Source: Streptomyces sp. NBC_01233
GTDB taxonomy: Bacteria; Actinomycetota; Actinomycetes; Streptomycetales; Streptomycetaceae
DNA: 64,000 bases
NCBI RefSeq assembly: GCF_035989305.1
Contig: NZ_CP108514.1
Location: 10,024,501-10,088,500 of the forward strand
Reading direction: 5' to 3'
The translations under genes were made by a program, and so were the position numbers. Positions 34,896 to 43,217 of this stretch are shown here, piece after piece; position 1 is the first letter of the stretch; each line of letters opens with the position of its first letter. Under the pieces are notes generated by a model. It ran no database searches. It was not told the DNA's origin and worked only from the letters and a program-made list of their open reading frames with translations.

Positions 34896-36422
34896 ATGAG
34901 CAGCACCCACAGAACTGCCGCGGGCACCGCCGCCGAGCCGTCCCGCCGCCGGGTCCTGGGCGGGATCGCGACCACGGCCGTCGCGGTCGTCGGCTGGAAC
35001 GCCGTGTCCCAGACCTGGGCGACGGCCGCCGAGGCCGCCGGCACCTCCGACGTCGTCCCCGTGCCGGGACTGGCCGGCACCCTGGAGACGACCCCGGGCG
35101 TGGTCGACGCCTTCGCCAACGACTTCGGACACCTCTTCGACGGCGCCCCGAGCAAGCCGTGGGCGGTGCTGCGTCCCGGCGGCATCGACGACATCGTCAA
35201 GATCGTCGACTACGCCCGTACGAACAACATCAAGGTCGCCGTCAACGGCCAGGGCGGCACCGGCAACGACATCGAGTCCCACTCGGTCTACGGCCAGGCG
35301 CGCGTCCCCGGCGGCATCTCCATCGACGCCAAGGGCATGTCGAAGATCATCTCGATCGGCAGCGACACCGCGGTCGTCGAGGCCGGGGTGACCTGGGGCC
35401 AGCTGACCGACGCCGCCCTCAAGACGGGCAAGACCCCGCCGGCCCTGCCCGACTACCTGTACATCTCCGTCGGCGGCACCATCAGCATCGGCGGCATCGG
35501 CGGCACCGTGCAGAAATACGGCCTGCTGTGCGACACGGTCCAGTCGATCGACATCGTCACCGGCGACGGCAGGCTCGTCACCGCCAGCGCCTCCCAGCGC
35601 TCGGAACTGTTCAACGCGGCACTGTCGGGCGGCGGCCAGGTCGGCATCATCGTCCGCGCCACCGTCAAACTGATCCCGGCGCCCAAGCGGGCCGTCATCT
35701 TCAGCCTCTTCTACAGCACGGTCGAGCAGTACCTCGCCGACTCGGAGAAGGTACTGGCCGACGGCCGGTTCCAGGTCCACGCCGGCGAGATGCTGCGCAC
35801 CCCGGACAACTCCGGCTGGCGGTACAAGCTGGAGGTCGGCGCCACCTACAACACGACGCCGCCGAACCGGACCAGGCTGCTGTGCGACCTGAAGGACGTC
35901 CGCGCCGACGCGGTCATCGAGGACGTGTCCTTCCGGGACTACATGTTCCGCCTCGACGCCTACGAGGCGTACCTGAAGGAGGGCGGCCACTGGTACACGC
36001 CCAAGCCGTGGCTGAGCATGTTCCTGCCCGCCTCGAAGACCAAGGCGTTCATGAAGCGCGTCGAGCAGGAGCTGGACGCGAACTCCCTCGGCGGCGGATT
36101 CCTGCTCTTCTACCCGTTCTTCACCTCGAAGATCAAGCGGCCGCTGGCGATGATGCCGGGCGAGTCCGTGGCCTACCTCTTCGACCTGCTGCGCTTCCCC
36201 AACCCGGGTGAGCCCAACATCCAGGGCATGATCGACCAGAACCGCCGCCTGTACGACATCGCGGTGGCCAGCGGCGCCAAGCGCTACCTGGTGGGCTCGA
36301 TCCCGATGACGGGCGCCGACTGGCAGAAGCACTTCGGCAACCGCTGGGCCGGCTTCGTCAACGCCAAGAAGAAGTTCGACCCCAACAACATCTTCACGCC
36401 CGGCCAGGGCTTCTTCGCCTGA
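34896..36422 (+). CDS. Tat-exported FAD-linked oxidase (PCMH/BBE-like)
   Basis: The protein is 508 residues. A twin-arginine motif S-R-R-R-V-L-G-G with a hydrophobic stretch covers residues 17-48. A PCMH-type FAD-binding domain follows (V-L-R-P-G-G-I-D-D-I, then N-G-Q-G-G-T-G, G-G-T-I-S-I-G-G-I-G-G-T). The C-terminus, F-D-P-N-N-I-F-T-P-G-Q-G, is typical of berberine-bridge/cytokinin-dehydrogenase-like oxidases. These oxidise C-N or C-O bonds with O2. The Tat signal places it outside the membrane, which implies a late step on an exported intermediate. The gene sits 10 bases behind the monooxygenase gene. Confidence 0.9.
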   Translation: MSSTHRTAAGTAAEPSRRRVLGGIATTAVAVVGWNAVSQTWATAAEAAGTSDVVPVPGLAGTLETTPGVVDAFANDFGHLFDGAPSKPWAVLRPGGIDDIVKIVDYARTNNIKVAVNGQGGTGNDIESHSVYGQARVPGGISIDAKGMSKIISIGSDTAVVEAGVTWGQLTDAALKTGKTPPALPDYLYISVGGTISIGGIGGTVQKYGLLCDTVQSIDIVTGDGRLVTASASQRSELFNAALSGGGQVGIIVRATVKLIPAPKRAVIFSLFYSTVEQYLADSEKVLADGRFQVHAGEMLRTPDNSGWRYKLEVGATYNTTPPNRTRLLCDLKDVRADAVIEDVSFRDYMFRLDAYEAYLKEGGHWYTPKPWLSMFLPASKTKAFMKRVEQELDANSLGGGFLLFYPFFTSKIKRPLAMMPGESVAYLFDLLRFPNPGEPNIQGMIDQNRRLYDIAVASGAKRYLVGSIPMTGADWQKHFGNRWAGFVNAKKKFDPNNIFTPGQGFFA

Positions 36423-36518
36423 CGGCAGGCCGGCCGGCCGTGGAGTCCCGGCGGTGGGGGCGGGGGAGAGCAACCCCCGCCCCCACCGCCATTCCCGTAT
36501 CGAGTGGAGGCCCCTGAG

Positions 36519-36992
36519 ATGAGCACGTACGACCTGATCGACGAGGCGGTGATCGACGCCCCGGCGGATGCCGTCTGGGACGCGCTCGTCGCCGAATTCC
36601 GCGGCGCGAAGAAGTGGTGGGTCCCGCACAACACGTTCACCGCCCTCTCCGGCGCCCCCGACGAGGTCGGCGGCACGGTGGGCGTGGTCGTGCACACCAA
36701 AGGCGTCGACAAGGGCGGACTGAAGCTGCGCTTCACCTCCCGCACGGTGGCCGTGGAGCCCGGCCGCCGCCTGGACATCGAGTACGTCGACGGGGTCTTC
36801 CGCGGCCCGAGCACCTTCCTGCTCGAACCCCTGCCCGGCGGCCGCACCCGCGTCTCGATGCACTTCACCGGCAGCCCGCACGGCTGGCTCAAGGCCCTGG
36901 CCAAAGTCGCGGACCTCGGCGCCGAGCACTCCAAGGCCACCCTCGCCGCATTCGAGTCGCTGGACCGGCAGCTGTCGGCGGCACCCCGGTGA
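36519..36992 (+). CDS. SRPBCC-family (START-like) protein
   Basis: The protein is 157 residues from the ATG at 36519 with GTGGAGG ten bases upstream. The pattern begins E-A-V-I-D-A-P-A-D-A-V-W-D-A-L-V-A-E-F, as in polyketide-cyclase/dehydrase and lipid-transfer SRPBCC proteins, and ends with an amphipathic helix K-A-T-L-A-A-F-E-S-L. Members bind hydrophobic ligands and sometimes catalyse cyclisations. It overlaps the following hydrolase gene (GTGA). Its exact role is open; ligand shuttling or ring closure are both possible. Confidence 0.82.
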   Translation: MSTYDLIDEAVIDAPADAVWDALVAEFRGAKKWWVPHNTFTALSGAPDEVGGTVGVVVHTKGVDKGGLKLRFTSRTVAVEPGRRLDIEYVDGVFRGPSTFLLEPLPGGRTRVSMHFTGSPHGWLKALAKVADLGAEHSKATLAAFESLDRQLSAAPR

Positions 36993-37825
36993 CCGCCGCC
37001 CCGGAGCTCACCAGCGAGCTGACGGTCCCAACCGACGACGGCGCGGACCTGGCCGTGACCGTACTGGCACCGCTCGCGGGCGCACCGGCCCGCGCCGACG
37101 TGGTCCTGCTGCACGGCTGGGCCCACACCCGCCGCGCCTGGGGCACCGTCGCCGACCGGCTGATCCGGGCCGGACACCGGGTCGTGCTCTACGACCAGCG
37201 CGGCCACGGCGCGTCCACACTCGGCCGCACCCCGGTCTCGGTGGAGCGCCTGAGCGCGGACCTCGCGGCGGTCCTGGGCGAGACCGACGCCCGCGAGGCG
37301 GTGCTCGTCGGCCACTCGGGCGGCGGGTTCACCGCCCTCTCCTACGCCGCCACCTCCCCCTCGGCGGGCCGCCTGCGCGGCCTGGTGCTGCTGGGCACGG
37401 CGGCGCACGGCCAGGACACCCCGGACAGCGAGGTGAAGATGATGGGCAGCCGGCTCTTCTCCCGGGCCCTGCGCCGGCCCTGGCTGGGCGGCAAACTGCT
37501 CGGCTCCACCATGGGCAAGGGCGTGGATCCCGTCGTGCGCGACGTGAACCGGCAGATGTTCGCCGCCACCACACCGCGCGTGCGGGCGGACTTCTTCCGC
37601 TGCACCCGCGGCTGGGACGTCCGCGAGGCACTGAAGGCGGTCGCCACCCCCGCCGTGGTCCTGCACGGCGACGGCGACAAGGTGATCGACATCGCCCTGG
37701 CCCGGACCCTCGCCGAGGTCCTGCCGGGCGCCCGCTTCGAACCGGTCCCCGGCGCGGGACACATGCTCGCACTGGAGCGTCCGCTCCTCGCGGTCGCGGC
37801 CGTCACCGAGCTCGCCTCACGATGA
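36989..37825 (+). CDS. Alpha/beta hydrolase
   Basis: The protein is 278 residues from the GTG at 36989, overlapping the SRPBCC gene stop. Motifs are L-L-H-G-W-A-H-T-R-R (oxyanion), Y-D-Q-R-G-H-G-A-S, the nucleophile elbow V-G-H-S-G-G-G, an acidic residue in H-G-D-G-D-K-V, and a late catalytic His in G-A-G-H-M-L. The triad looks complete. It resembles epoxide-hydrolase/haloperoxidase-like lipases. It may hydrolyse the ester formed by the Baeyer-Villiger enzyme of the same operon, a common pairing, although that is not shown here. Confidence 0.87.
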   Translation: MTAAPELTSELTVPTDDGADLAVTVLAPLAGAPARADVVLLHGWAHTRRAWGTVADRLIRAGHRVVLYDQRGHGASTLGRTPVSVERLSADLAAVLGETDAREAVLVGHSGGGFTALSYAATSPSAGRLRGLVLLGTAAHGQDTPDSEVKMMGSRLFSRALRRPWLGGKLLGSTMGKGVDPVVRDVNRQMFAATTPRVRADFFRCTRGWDVREALKAVATPAVVLHGDGDKVIDIALARTLAEVLPGARFEPVPGAGHMLALERPLLAVAAVTELASR

Positions 37826-38523
37826 TCGAGGAACTCCTCCCCCCGGGCGTCACGTCGTCGGAAGCCTTCGACGACGCGGCGCCCGCTCCTCTCTTCCCGG
37901 CCGAAGCCGCCCTGATGCAGGGCCGACGGGCCCACCGGCGCCGGCAGTTCGCCACGGCCCGCGCCTGCGCCCGCCGCTGCCTGTCGGACCTCGGCCGCCC
38001 CGCCGGCGCCCTGCTCCCGGGACCGGGCGGCGCCCCCCAGTGGCCGACCGGAGTGGTCGGCAGCATCACCCACTGCGAGGGCTACCGCGCCGCGGTGGCG
38101 GCCCCCGCCTCCGTGATGGCCGCCGTCGGCATCGACGCGGAACCGGCGGGCCCACTGCCCCGGGGCGTCCTCGCCCTGATCGCGTCCGAGACGGAACAAG
38201 CCCACCTGGCCGCCCTCGCCTCGACCGACCCCTCCATCCCCTGGGACCGCGTCTTCTTCTCCGCCAAGGAGGCGGCGTACAAGGCCTGGTACCCGGCCAC
38301 CGGCATCTGGCTCGGCTTCCGCGACGCCACCCTCACCCTCTTCCCCGACGGCGGCTTCGCGGCGACCCTGCACCCCCCGCTCCCCCCACCCGTGGACCCG
38401 GTCTACCAGGGCCGCTGGCTGGCCGGCCCGGACCTGATCCTGACCGCGGTGGCGCGCCAGGGCCACCAGCCGCCCCCGAGCGCCACGGCAGCCGCGCTGA
38501 TCTCCTCGGGAGCGCCCTCGTAG
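37822..38523 (+). CDS. 4'-phosphopantetheinyl transferase (EntD/Npt type)
   Basis: The protein is 233 residues, overlapping the hydrolase stop by ATGA. Signatures of the short actinobacterial class are R-R-R-Q-F-A-T-A-R near residue 38, V-G-S-I-T-H-C-E-G-Y, the magnesium site V-G-I-D-A-E-P and F-F-S-A-K-E-A-A-Y-K-A-W-Y-P. It transfers phosphopantetheine from CoA to carrier proteins, probably those at 23589 and 31956. A second enzyme of the longer Sfp class is encoded at 51097-52011, which suggests the two halves of the window each brought their own. Confidence 0.93.
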   Translation: MIEELLPPGVTSSEAFDDAAPAPLFPAEAALMQGRRAHRRRQFATARACARRCLSDLGRPAGALLPGPGGAPQWPTGVVGSITHCEGYRAAVAAPASVMAAVGIDAEPAGPLPRGVLALIASETEQAHLAALASTDPSIPWDRVFFSAKEAAYKAWYPATGIWLGFRDATLTLFPDGGFAATLHPPLPPPVDPVYQGRWLAGPDLILTAVARQGHQPPPSATAAALISSGAPS

Positions 38524-38540
38524 CGCGCGGGCCCGAACCC

Positions 38541-38581
38541 GGCCCTGACCGCCGCAGCGCTGCCGGCCGGCGGTCAGGGCC
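38541..38581. terminator. 14-bp stem-loop between PPTase and AraC genes
   Basis: The arms 38541-38554 and 38568-38581 pair perfectly. The 3-prime arm reaches into the last codons of the convergent AraC gene, so the hairpin can act in both directions. Confidence 0.82.
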
Positions 38582-39572
38582 GGGGCAGCACCACCGTGCG
38601 CACCTCCTGCGGGGCCTTCGGCGCGGCCACGGGGTGCGCACCCGTACGGAACTCCTGGGGACTCATGCCCCGCACCCGCTTGAAGGCCGTCGACAGGGCG
38701 AAGGCCGAGCTGTAGCCCACACGCCGGGCCACCGTCGCGATGGTGGCGTCCGGCTCCCGCAGCAGATCCGCAGCCAGCGCGAGCCGCCACCCGGTCAGAT
38801 AGGCCACCGGCGGCTCACCCACGACGTCGGCGAACCGGCGGGCCATGGAAGCCCGCGACACCCCCACCTTCAGGGCGAGTTCCTCCACCGTCCACCCGTG
38901 CGCGGGATTCTCGTGGAGCAGCCGCAGCGCCGGGCCGACCACCGGATCGCTCTGCGCCCGGTACCAGGAGGGCGCGCCGCTGCCCGGCGCCGCCAGCCAC
39001 GTGCGCAGCACCCCGATCAGCAGCAGGTCCAGGAGACGGTCCAGCACGATCTCCTGGCCCGGCTCGTCCTTGGAGATCTCCGAGGCGAGCAGCGCGACCA
39101 GCGTGGTGTCGGCGGCCTCCGCCGGACGCACCAGGATCGTCGGCAGCGCGCTCAGCAGCCGCCGGCCGATCTCACTCGGCGCCTGGTAGGTGCCGCTCAG
39201 CATCACGGCCGAGCCGGCGTCCTGGAAGTCGTCGCCCCACGTGCGCACGCCGAGCGCCATCGTCTCGGTGACGTCCTCGCCCTCCTCGGTGCTGCACCGC
39301 TGCTCCGGGCCGACGGTGATCTGGACCGGCGTGTCCCGGGAGTCCGCGACCGTGTACGGCTCCGGGCCCCGTACGACCGCCACGTCGCCCGGCCGGATCA
39401 CGACCGCAGTGCCGAGGGCGGGAACCAGCCATGCGCTGCCGTGCACCATCGTGACGACCGAGAGCGGCGCCCGGTCCTCCACCCGCAGCGACCAGGGCGG
39501 GTTGAAGACGGACTTGAGCAGGAAGGCCCCCCGGGCCTTGGGGCCCTCCAGCAGTCCGGTCAGCGTGTCCAT
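38574..39572 (-). CDS. AraC-family transcriptional regulator
   Basis: The protein is 332 residues from the ATG at 39572. The N-terminal part is an AraC-binding-like cupin (V-T-M-V-H-G-S-A-W-L-V-P, then R-P-G-D-V-A-V-V-R-G-P). The C-terminal part has the two helix-turn-helix units: L-A-L-K-V-G-V-S-R-A-S-M-A-R-R-F and V-A-R-R-V-G-Y-S-S-A-F-A-L-S-T-A-F-K-R, followed by G-M-S-P-Q-E-F-R. This is the cupin_6 AraC type common in Streptomyces. Its neighbours are a DUF1772/hemerythrin pair and an NmrA protein, possible stress-response targets. It has no SARP-type box. Confidence 0.93.
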   Translation of the reverse strand: MDTLTGLLEGPKARGAFLLKSVFNPPWSLRVEDRAPLSVVTMVHGSAWLVPALGTAVVIRPGDVAVVRGPEPYTVADSRDTPVQITVGPEQRCSTEEGEDVTETMALGVRTWGDDFQDAGSAVMLSGTYQAPSEIGRRLLSALPTILVRPAEAADTTLVALLASEISKDEPGQEIVLDRLLDLLLIGVLRTWLAAPGSGAPSWYRAQSDPVVGPALRLLHENPAHGWTVEELALKVGVSRASMARRFADVVGEPPVAYLTGWRLALAADLLREPDATIATVARRVGYSSAFALSTAFKRVRGMSPQEFRTGAHPVAAPKAPQEVRTVVLPRP

Positions 39573-39650
39573 ACGCCCATCCTCTCGCGTCGTGCGCCCG
39601 CTCCGAAACCCCCGCCCCCGCCTCCCGCGCCCCCGCCCGCACGCGCCGAA

Positions 39651-39690
39651 GCGCCCGCTCTCCCGCGGGGGACGGAAAGAGAGCGGGCGC
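39651..39690. terminator. 12-bp stem-loop after the third DUF1772 gene
   Basis: The arms 39651-39662 and 39679-39690 pair perfectly, 13 bases beyond the stop of the minus-strand DUF1772 gene. Confidence 0.78.
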
Positions 39691-39703
39691 CGATCGCGGG
39701 GGT

Positions 39704-40198
39704 CTACGCCGCCGACGCGCGGCCGTGCAACGTCAGCGCGCGCCCCAGCGCGGCCAGCGCCGCCGTACAGGCCACCGTGCGCACGACGTTGCCCGAGGCC
39801 CAGCGGCCCCCGAAGCGGGAGCGGGCCGCCGCCGCGTCGGCGCCGGCCCGGGCCAGCTGGTTGTTGAGGGGAATGTTCACGATCGCGGTGACGGCCAGCG
39901 ACAGCCCGTACAGCGCGAAGGCCAGCCAACCCCAGCGCGCCGCGTCGAGGCGGCCGCCGCGCTGCTGCTGCGTGGCCGCCACCCCCGTCGCCAGGAACGC
40001 GCCCAGGAAGAGCAGGCCGAACAGGCCGTTGTCGATCGCCTCGTTGATGTTCCGCATCGCGGTCACATACGTCTGGTCGTCGCCGCGCCCCAGACCCGGC
40101 ATCACCGAGATGTCGAACGCGAAGTAGAGGCCGGCCATCAGCCCGGTCCCCACCGTCGCCGCCACCAGCGTCACCGATTGCGTGGTCGTGCTGCTCAC
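39704..40198 (-). CDS. DUF1772 membrane protein, third copy
   Basis: The protein is 164 residues from the GTG at 40198, whose GTGA overlaps the hemerythrin gene stop. The DUF1772 core is clear: F-A-F-D-I-S-V-M-P-G-L-G-R-G-D-D-Q-T-Y, then V-N-I-P-L-N-N-Q-L-A and R-T-V-A-C-T-A-A-L-A-A-L. Four hydrophobic helices are visible. It most resembles the copy at 2262-2876 in F-D-(V/I)-S-V-M-P-G-L. Translational coupling to a hemerythrin (an oxygen- or NO-binding protein) is unusual information for this family and hints at an oxygen-linked role. Confidence 0.82.
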   Translation of the reverse strand: MSSTTTQSVTLVAATVGTGLMAGLYFAFDISVMPGLGRGDDQTYVTAMRNINEAIDNGLFGLLFLGAFLATGVAATQQQRGGRLDAARWGWLAFALYGLSLAVTAIVNIPLNNQLARAGADAAAARSRFGGRWASGNVVRTVACTAALAALGRALTLHGRASAA

Positions 40199-40830
40199 TT
40201 CAGGATTCCCTTCAACGTGCGCTCGTACCGCCGGTTCAGCAGCGTGGCGCCGATCAGCCGGACCGGCGGCGGGATCGTGGCGGACACGTGCGCGACCGAC
40301 TGCCGGGACGCGCCGTCGAACATCCACGGCTGCAGATACGTCATCACGCGCATCGGGGCACTGGAGACGACCTTGCGCTCCTCGGCCAGGTAGGCCCGCT
40401 CGCCGAGCCGGTCGAAGACCGGGAAGACGATCCGCTCCTCGTCGCGCAGATGGTCGCGCAGCACGCCCTCGAAGGTCTGCGCCGCCCGGACCAGGCCGTC
40501 GCCGCGGCGGGCGATCGCCGTCGACACGGCCGCCATCGCCGCATCCAACTCCTCGTGATCCTCGTGAAGTTCACGCGCCTGCGCGTCGAAGTCGGCGTCC
40601 CGGCGGCGCAGTCCGGGCCACAGGACGTCGTCCTCGCTGGTGTGGTGCCATTCGATGACCTCGCGCAGCCGCTGCCACCACGCGGTGCCCGCGCCGCTCC
40701 ACGCGGGGGCCGCGGCGCGCAGCCGGGCCGCGTCGCGCCGCATCGCGACGTGCATCAGGGCGAAGCCGTGGAAGTGCGGGGGAAGGTGTTCCAGCCCGTG
40801 TTCGCTGGAATACGACGGGGGAGCCGGCAC
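40195..40830 (-). CDS. Hemerythrin HHE-domain protein
   Basis: The protein is 211 residues from the GTG at 40830, which has AGGAGG seven bases upstream. Iron ligands of the di-iron four-helix bundle appear as H-H-T-S-E-D-D-V-L-W-P, H-E-D-H-E-E-L-D and H-L-R-D-E-E-R-I-V-F-P-V. About 60 extra C-terminal residues, with P-W-M-F-D-G near the middle and A-T-L-L-N-R-R-Y-E-R at the end, follow the bundle, as in other actinobacterial hemerythrin-like proteins. Likely roles are O2/NO sensing, storage or iron-dependent redox protection. Confidence 0.9.
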   Translation of the reverse strand: MPAPPSYSSEHGLEHLPPHFHGFALMHVAMRRDAARLRAAAPAWSGAGTAWWQRLREVIEWHHTSEDDVLWPGLRRRDADFDAQARELHEDHEELDAAMAAVSTAIARRGDGLVRAAQTFEGVLRDHLRDEERIVFPVFDRLGERAYLAEERKVVSSAPMRVMTYLQPWMFDGASRQSVAHVSATIPPPVRLIGATLLNRRYERTLKGILK

Positions 40831-40988
40831 GGGAGCCTCCTGCCTGTCTGTCGTGCGCGGTGGTGCCGGTGTGCGGTGGTGCGGTCGTGCGTGCCCGGAC
40901 ACCCCGAGCACCGGGCGGCGGCCGTAGCAGAGTCGCCGCCCGGTCAAGGAGCGATAAGGGATCGAGCAGGTGGTGAGGCGCCGTGCCG

Positions 40989-41807
40989 TCAGACGTTCCA
41001 GACCCCGGAGGCCGCCGCGTCGCGCGCGAAGTCGGAGAAGTCCTTGGGCTTGCGGCCCAGAGCCTCCTCGACACCGTGCACCAGGTGCGCGTTGCGCCCG
41101 TCGAGGATCATGGTGAACAGGTCCGCGAACTCCTCCGGCAGGCCGTTCTCGCGCAGCACGGCGCGGTACTCCTCGTTGGTGACCGAGATGTACTTGATCT
41201 CGCGCCCGGTGGCCTTGGTCAGTTCGGCGGCCACATCGCTGTAGCTGAGCAGGCGCGGACCCGACAGCTCGTAGGTCTTGCCGATGTGCTTGTCATCGGT
41301 CAGCGCCGCCACCACGACGTCGGCGATGTCGTCGGCGTCGACGAAGGCCTCCACGGCGTCACCGGTCGGCAGGGCGATCTCGCCGGCCAGCACGGGCTCC
41401 AGGAAGAAGCTCTCGTTGAAGTTCTGGTTGAACCAGCTCGAGCGGACGATCGTCCAGTCGCCGCCGGAGGCCTTCAGGTTCTCCTCCGACACCTCCGCGG
41501 CCTCCTCACCGCGCCCGGACAGCAGCACCAGGCGGCGCGCACCGCCGGCGACGGCCACCTTGGCGAAAGCGCCGACCTGTTCGGCGGCGCCCGGGAAGGC
41601 GAGGTCGGGGTAGTAGGTCACGTACACCCGGTCGACGCCCTCCAGCGCCGGTCCCCAGGTGGCGGGCTCGTGCCAGTCGAAGGCGGGCTGGCCGCTGCGC
41701 GAACCGATCCGGACCTCGCGGCCCTGGGCGGAAAGCTTCTCGGCGACGCGCCGGCCGGTCTTGCCGTGACCGCCGATGACGAGGGTGATCTGCGTGTTCT
41801 GAGTCAT
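40989..41807 (-). CDS. NmrA-like NAD(P)-binding protein
   Basis: The protein is 272 residues from the ATG at 41807. The Rossmann motif G-G-H-G-K-T-G-R-R-V lies at residues 13-22. Instead of a Tyr-x-x-x-Lys SDR active site it has S-S-W-F-N-Q-N-F-N and E-A-F-V-D-A-D-D-I-A-D-V, as in NmrA/QOR2-type redox sensors and reductases. It stands alone. A 12-bp palindrome lies 17 bases upstream of its start. No connection to the biosynthetic operons is visible. Confidence 0.88.
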   Translation of the reverse strand: MTQNTQITLVIGGHGKTGRRVAEKLSAQGREVRIGSRSGQPAFDWHEPATWGPALEGVDRVYVTYYPDLAFPGAAEQVGAFAKVAVAGGARRLVLLSGRGEEAAEVSEENLKASGGDWTIVRSSWFNQNFNESFFLEPVLAGEIALPTGDAVEAFVDADDIADVVVAALTDDKHIGKTYELSGPRLLSYSDVAAELTKATGREIKYISVTNEEYRAVLRENGLPEEFADLFTMILDGRNAHLVHGVEEALGRKPKDFSDFARDAAASGVWNV

Positions 41808-41824
41808 GAGTACAGTCAAGTCCA

Positions 41825-41836
41825 GTCTCGCGAGAC
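41825..41836. promoter_or_regulatory. Palindromic operator candidate before the NmrA gene
   Basis: GTCTCGCGAGAC is a perfect 12-bp palindrome just upstream of the NmrA-like start. In the rest of the 321-base gap to 42129 there is one further stem, GTCCTG/CAGGAC (42043-42048, 42054-42059), close to the next plus-strand gene. I see no gene in the gap. Confidence 0.5.
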
Positions 41837-42128
41837 GGGCCATAGCCACAAAGCTCAGTTCCATATGCCTGCGTCTACGAGAGGTCACCTCGGAGCGCGA
41901 CGGAGAGAGGGTGGCTTCGGCGTGAGCTCCAGAAGCGTAGGCATGCCCCCAGGAGGCCGGCCAGGCCTCCCCAGCGATCCTCGACCCCCTGTGGACAGAC
42001 CCTCGAGCAAACGTCCAGCACCTCCTGACCAGCCGTCAAGCCGTCCTGTACGGCAGGACTTGAGCCGTTCTCCGGTCTCCTGCGACACCATCGGCCCCGG
42101 AGTCACGACCCGCCCGCTGGGAGGCCGC

Positions 42129-43127
42129 ATGAACGCCACTCCGGATCATCCGGAGCTCGACCAGTTGTCCGCCGACCTGACCGGCCTGCTCGGACGGATC
42201 GGGCTCGACCCGGCCGCCCGGCGGTCCGCGCGCCGGGACCGCATCGACATCCGCTTCGCGGCCGCCGCCGCCCGCCATCCGGCCCGCGTATGCGCCCGGG
42301 ACGGCGAAGAGCAGACGACCTACCTCGAAGCGGACTGGCTCGCCGACGACATCGCCGGGCGCCTGTCCGGCCGTGCGGGGCCCGGTACGGTGGTCGCCGT
42401 GCGCGCACAGCGCACCTGCTCAGCCCCCGCCGCCGTGGTGGGCGCACTGCGCACCGGGGCGGCGGTACTGCCGCTCGAGCCCGGACACAACGCGGGCCTC
42501 CAGGAGTTCCTGATGCGCGACGCCGGCGCCGAGATGGTCATCTCGGACGGCGGACTGCTGCGCGAGGAGATCCCGCTGGCCAAGGCGGGCAGGTTCGTCA
42601 TCGCGGCGCGGCCCGAGGCGGCGTGGCGCCGCGAGATCCCGCCGGCCACGGCCTTCCTGGCGCTCCCCACGGGCGGCGACCCGGGCCGGGCGCTGGCCGT
42701 GCGGCCCGTCAGCCACATGGACGTGCTGTCCTGGGTGGACGCCTTGCTCCCGCTCCTGGAGTCGGGACCGGACGACGTGTGGACCTGCTTCCATTCCCTC
42801 AGCCTGGACCTGGGCATGCGCGAGATCTGGGGACCCCTGCTGTCCGGCGGACGCGCCGTCGTCGTGGACCGCGACACGGCCTGCGACGCCCGCGCCTTCG
42901 CCCGGCTCCTGGCCGAGCAGGAGGTGACCGTGCTGACGCAACTGCCGTCCGCCTTCGCGCGGCTGGCCGCGGCGGCGCGCGGGAGCCGGAGCAGCCTGCC
43001 GGCGCTGCGGCACGTACTGCTCTCGGACGAGCAGGTGGACGCGCCCGCCCTGGCCGGCTGGCGGGACGCACGGATCGCCCCGCAGGCCGTCGCCTGGGAC
43101 GTCTCGGGGCCGCCGACCGTCCTGTGA
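42129..43127 (+). CDS. Truncated, degenerate AMP-binding (adenylation-like) protein
   Basis: The protein is 332 residues from the ATG at 42129 (GGGAGG upstream). It aligns in outline with the first half of an adenylation domain: A1/A2-like A-D-W-L-A-D-D-I, G-A-L-R-T-G-A-A-V-L-P-L-E-P and the A4-like F-H-S-L-S-L-D-L-G-M-R-E-I-W-G-P-L-L-S-G-G. The A3 P-loop reads L-P-T-G-G-D-P-G-R-A-L instead of T-S-G-S-T-G-x-P-K. The protein stops before A5, so the A7, A8 and A10 motifs, with the catalytic Lys, are missing. It cannot be a normal adenylating enzyme. It is either a relic or a non-catalytic partner; the frame is intact and has a good ribosome site. Confidence 0.75.
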   Translation: MNATPDHPELDQLSADLTGLLGRIGLDPAARRSARRDRIDIRFAAAAARHPARVCARDGEEQTTYLEADWLADDIAGRLSGRAGPGTVVAVRAQRTCSAPAAVVGALRTGAAVLPLEPGHNAGLQEFLMRDAGAEMVISDGGLLREEIPLAKAGRFVIAARPEAAWRREIPPATAFLALPTGGDPGRALAVRPVSHMDVLSWVDALLPLLESGPDDVWTCFHSLSLDLGMREIWGPLLSGGRAVVVDRDTACDARAFARLLAEQEVTVLTQLPSAFARLAAAARGSRSSLPALRHVLLSDEQVDAPALAGWRDARIAPQAVAWDVSGPPTVL

Positions 43128-43151
43128 GCCAGGGGGCGGGCGACAGACAGC

Positions 43152-43192
43152 GGGGGAGGGCCGCGGACGACGACCGTCCGCGGCCCTCCCCC
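43152..43192. terminator. 18-bp perfect stem-loop between convergent genes
   Basis: The arms 43152-43169 and 43175-43192 pair without mismatch around a five-base loop, between the adenylation-like gene and the ketoreductase gene. It is the strongest hairpin in the window. Confidence 0.9.
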
Positions 43193-43217
43193 CTGCGCCT
43201 CCCCGCCCGCGGCCGCG

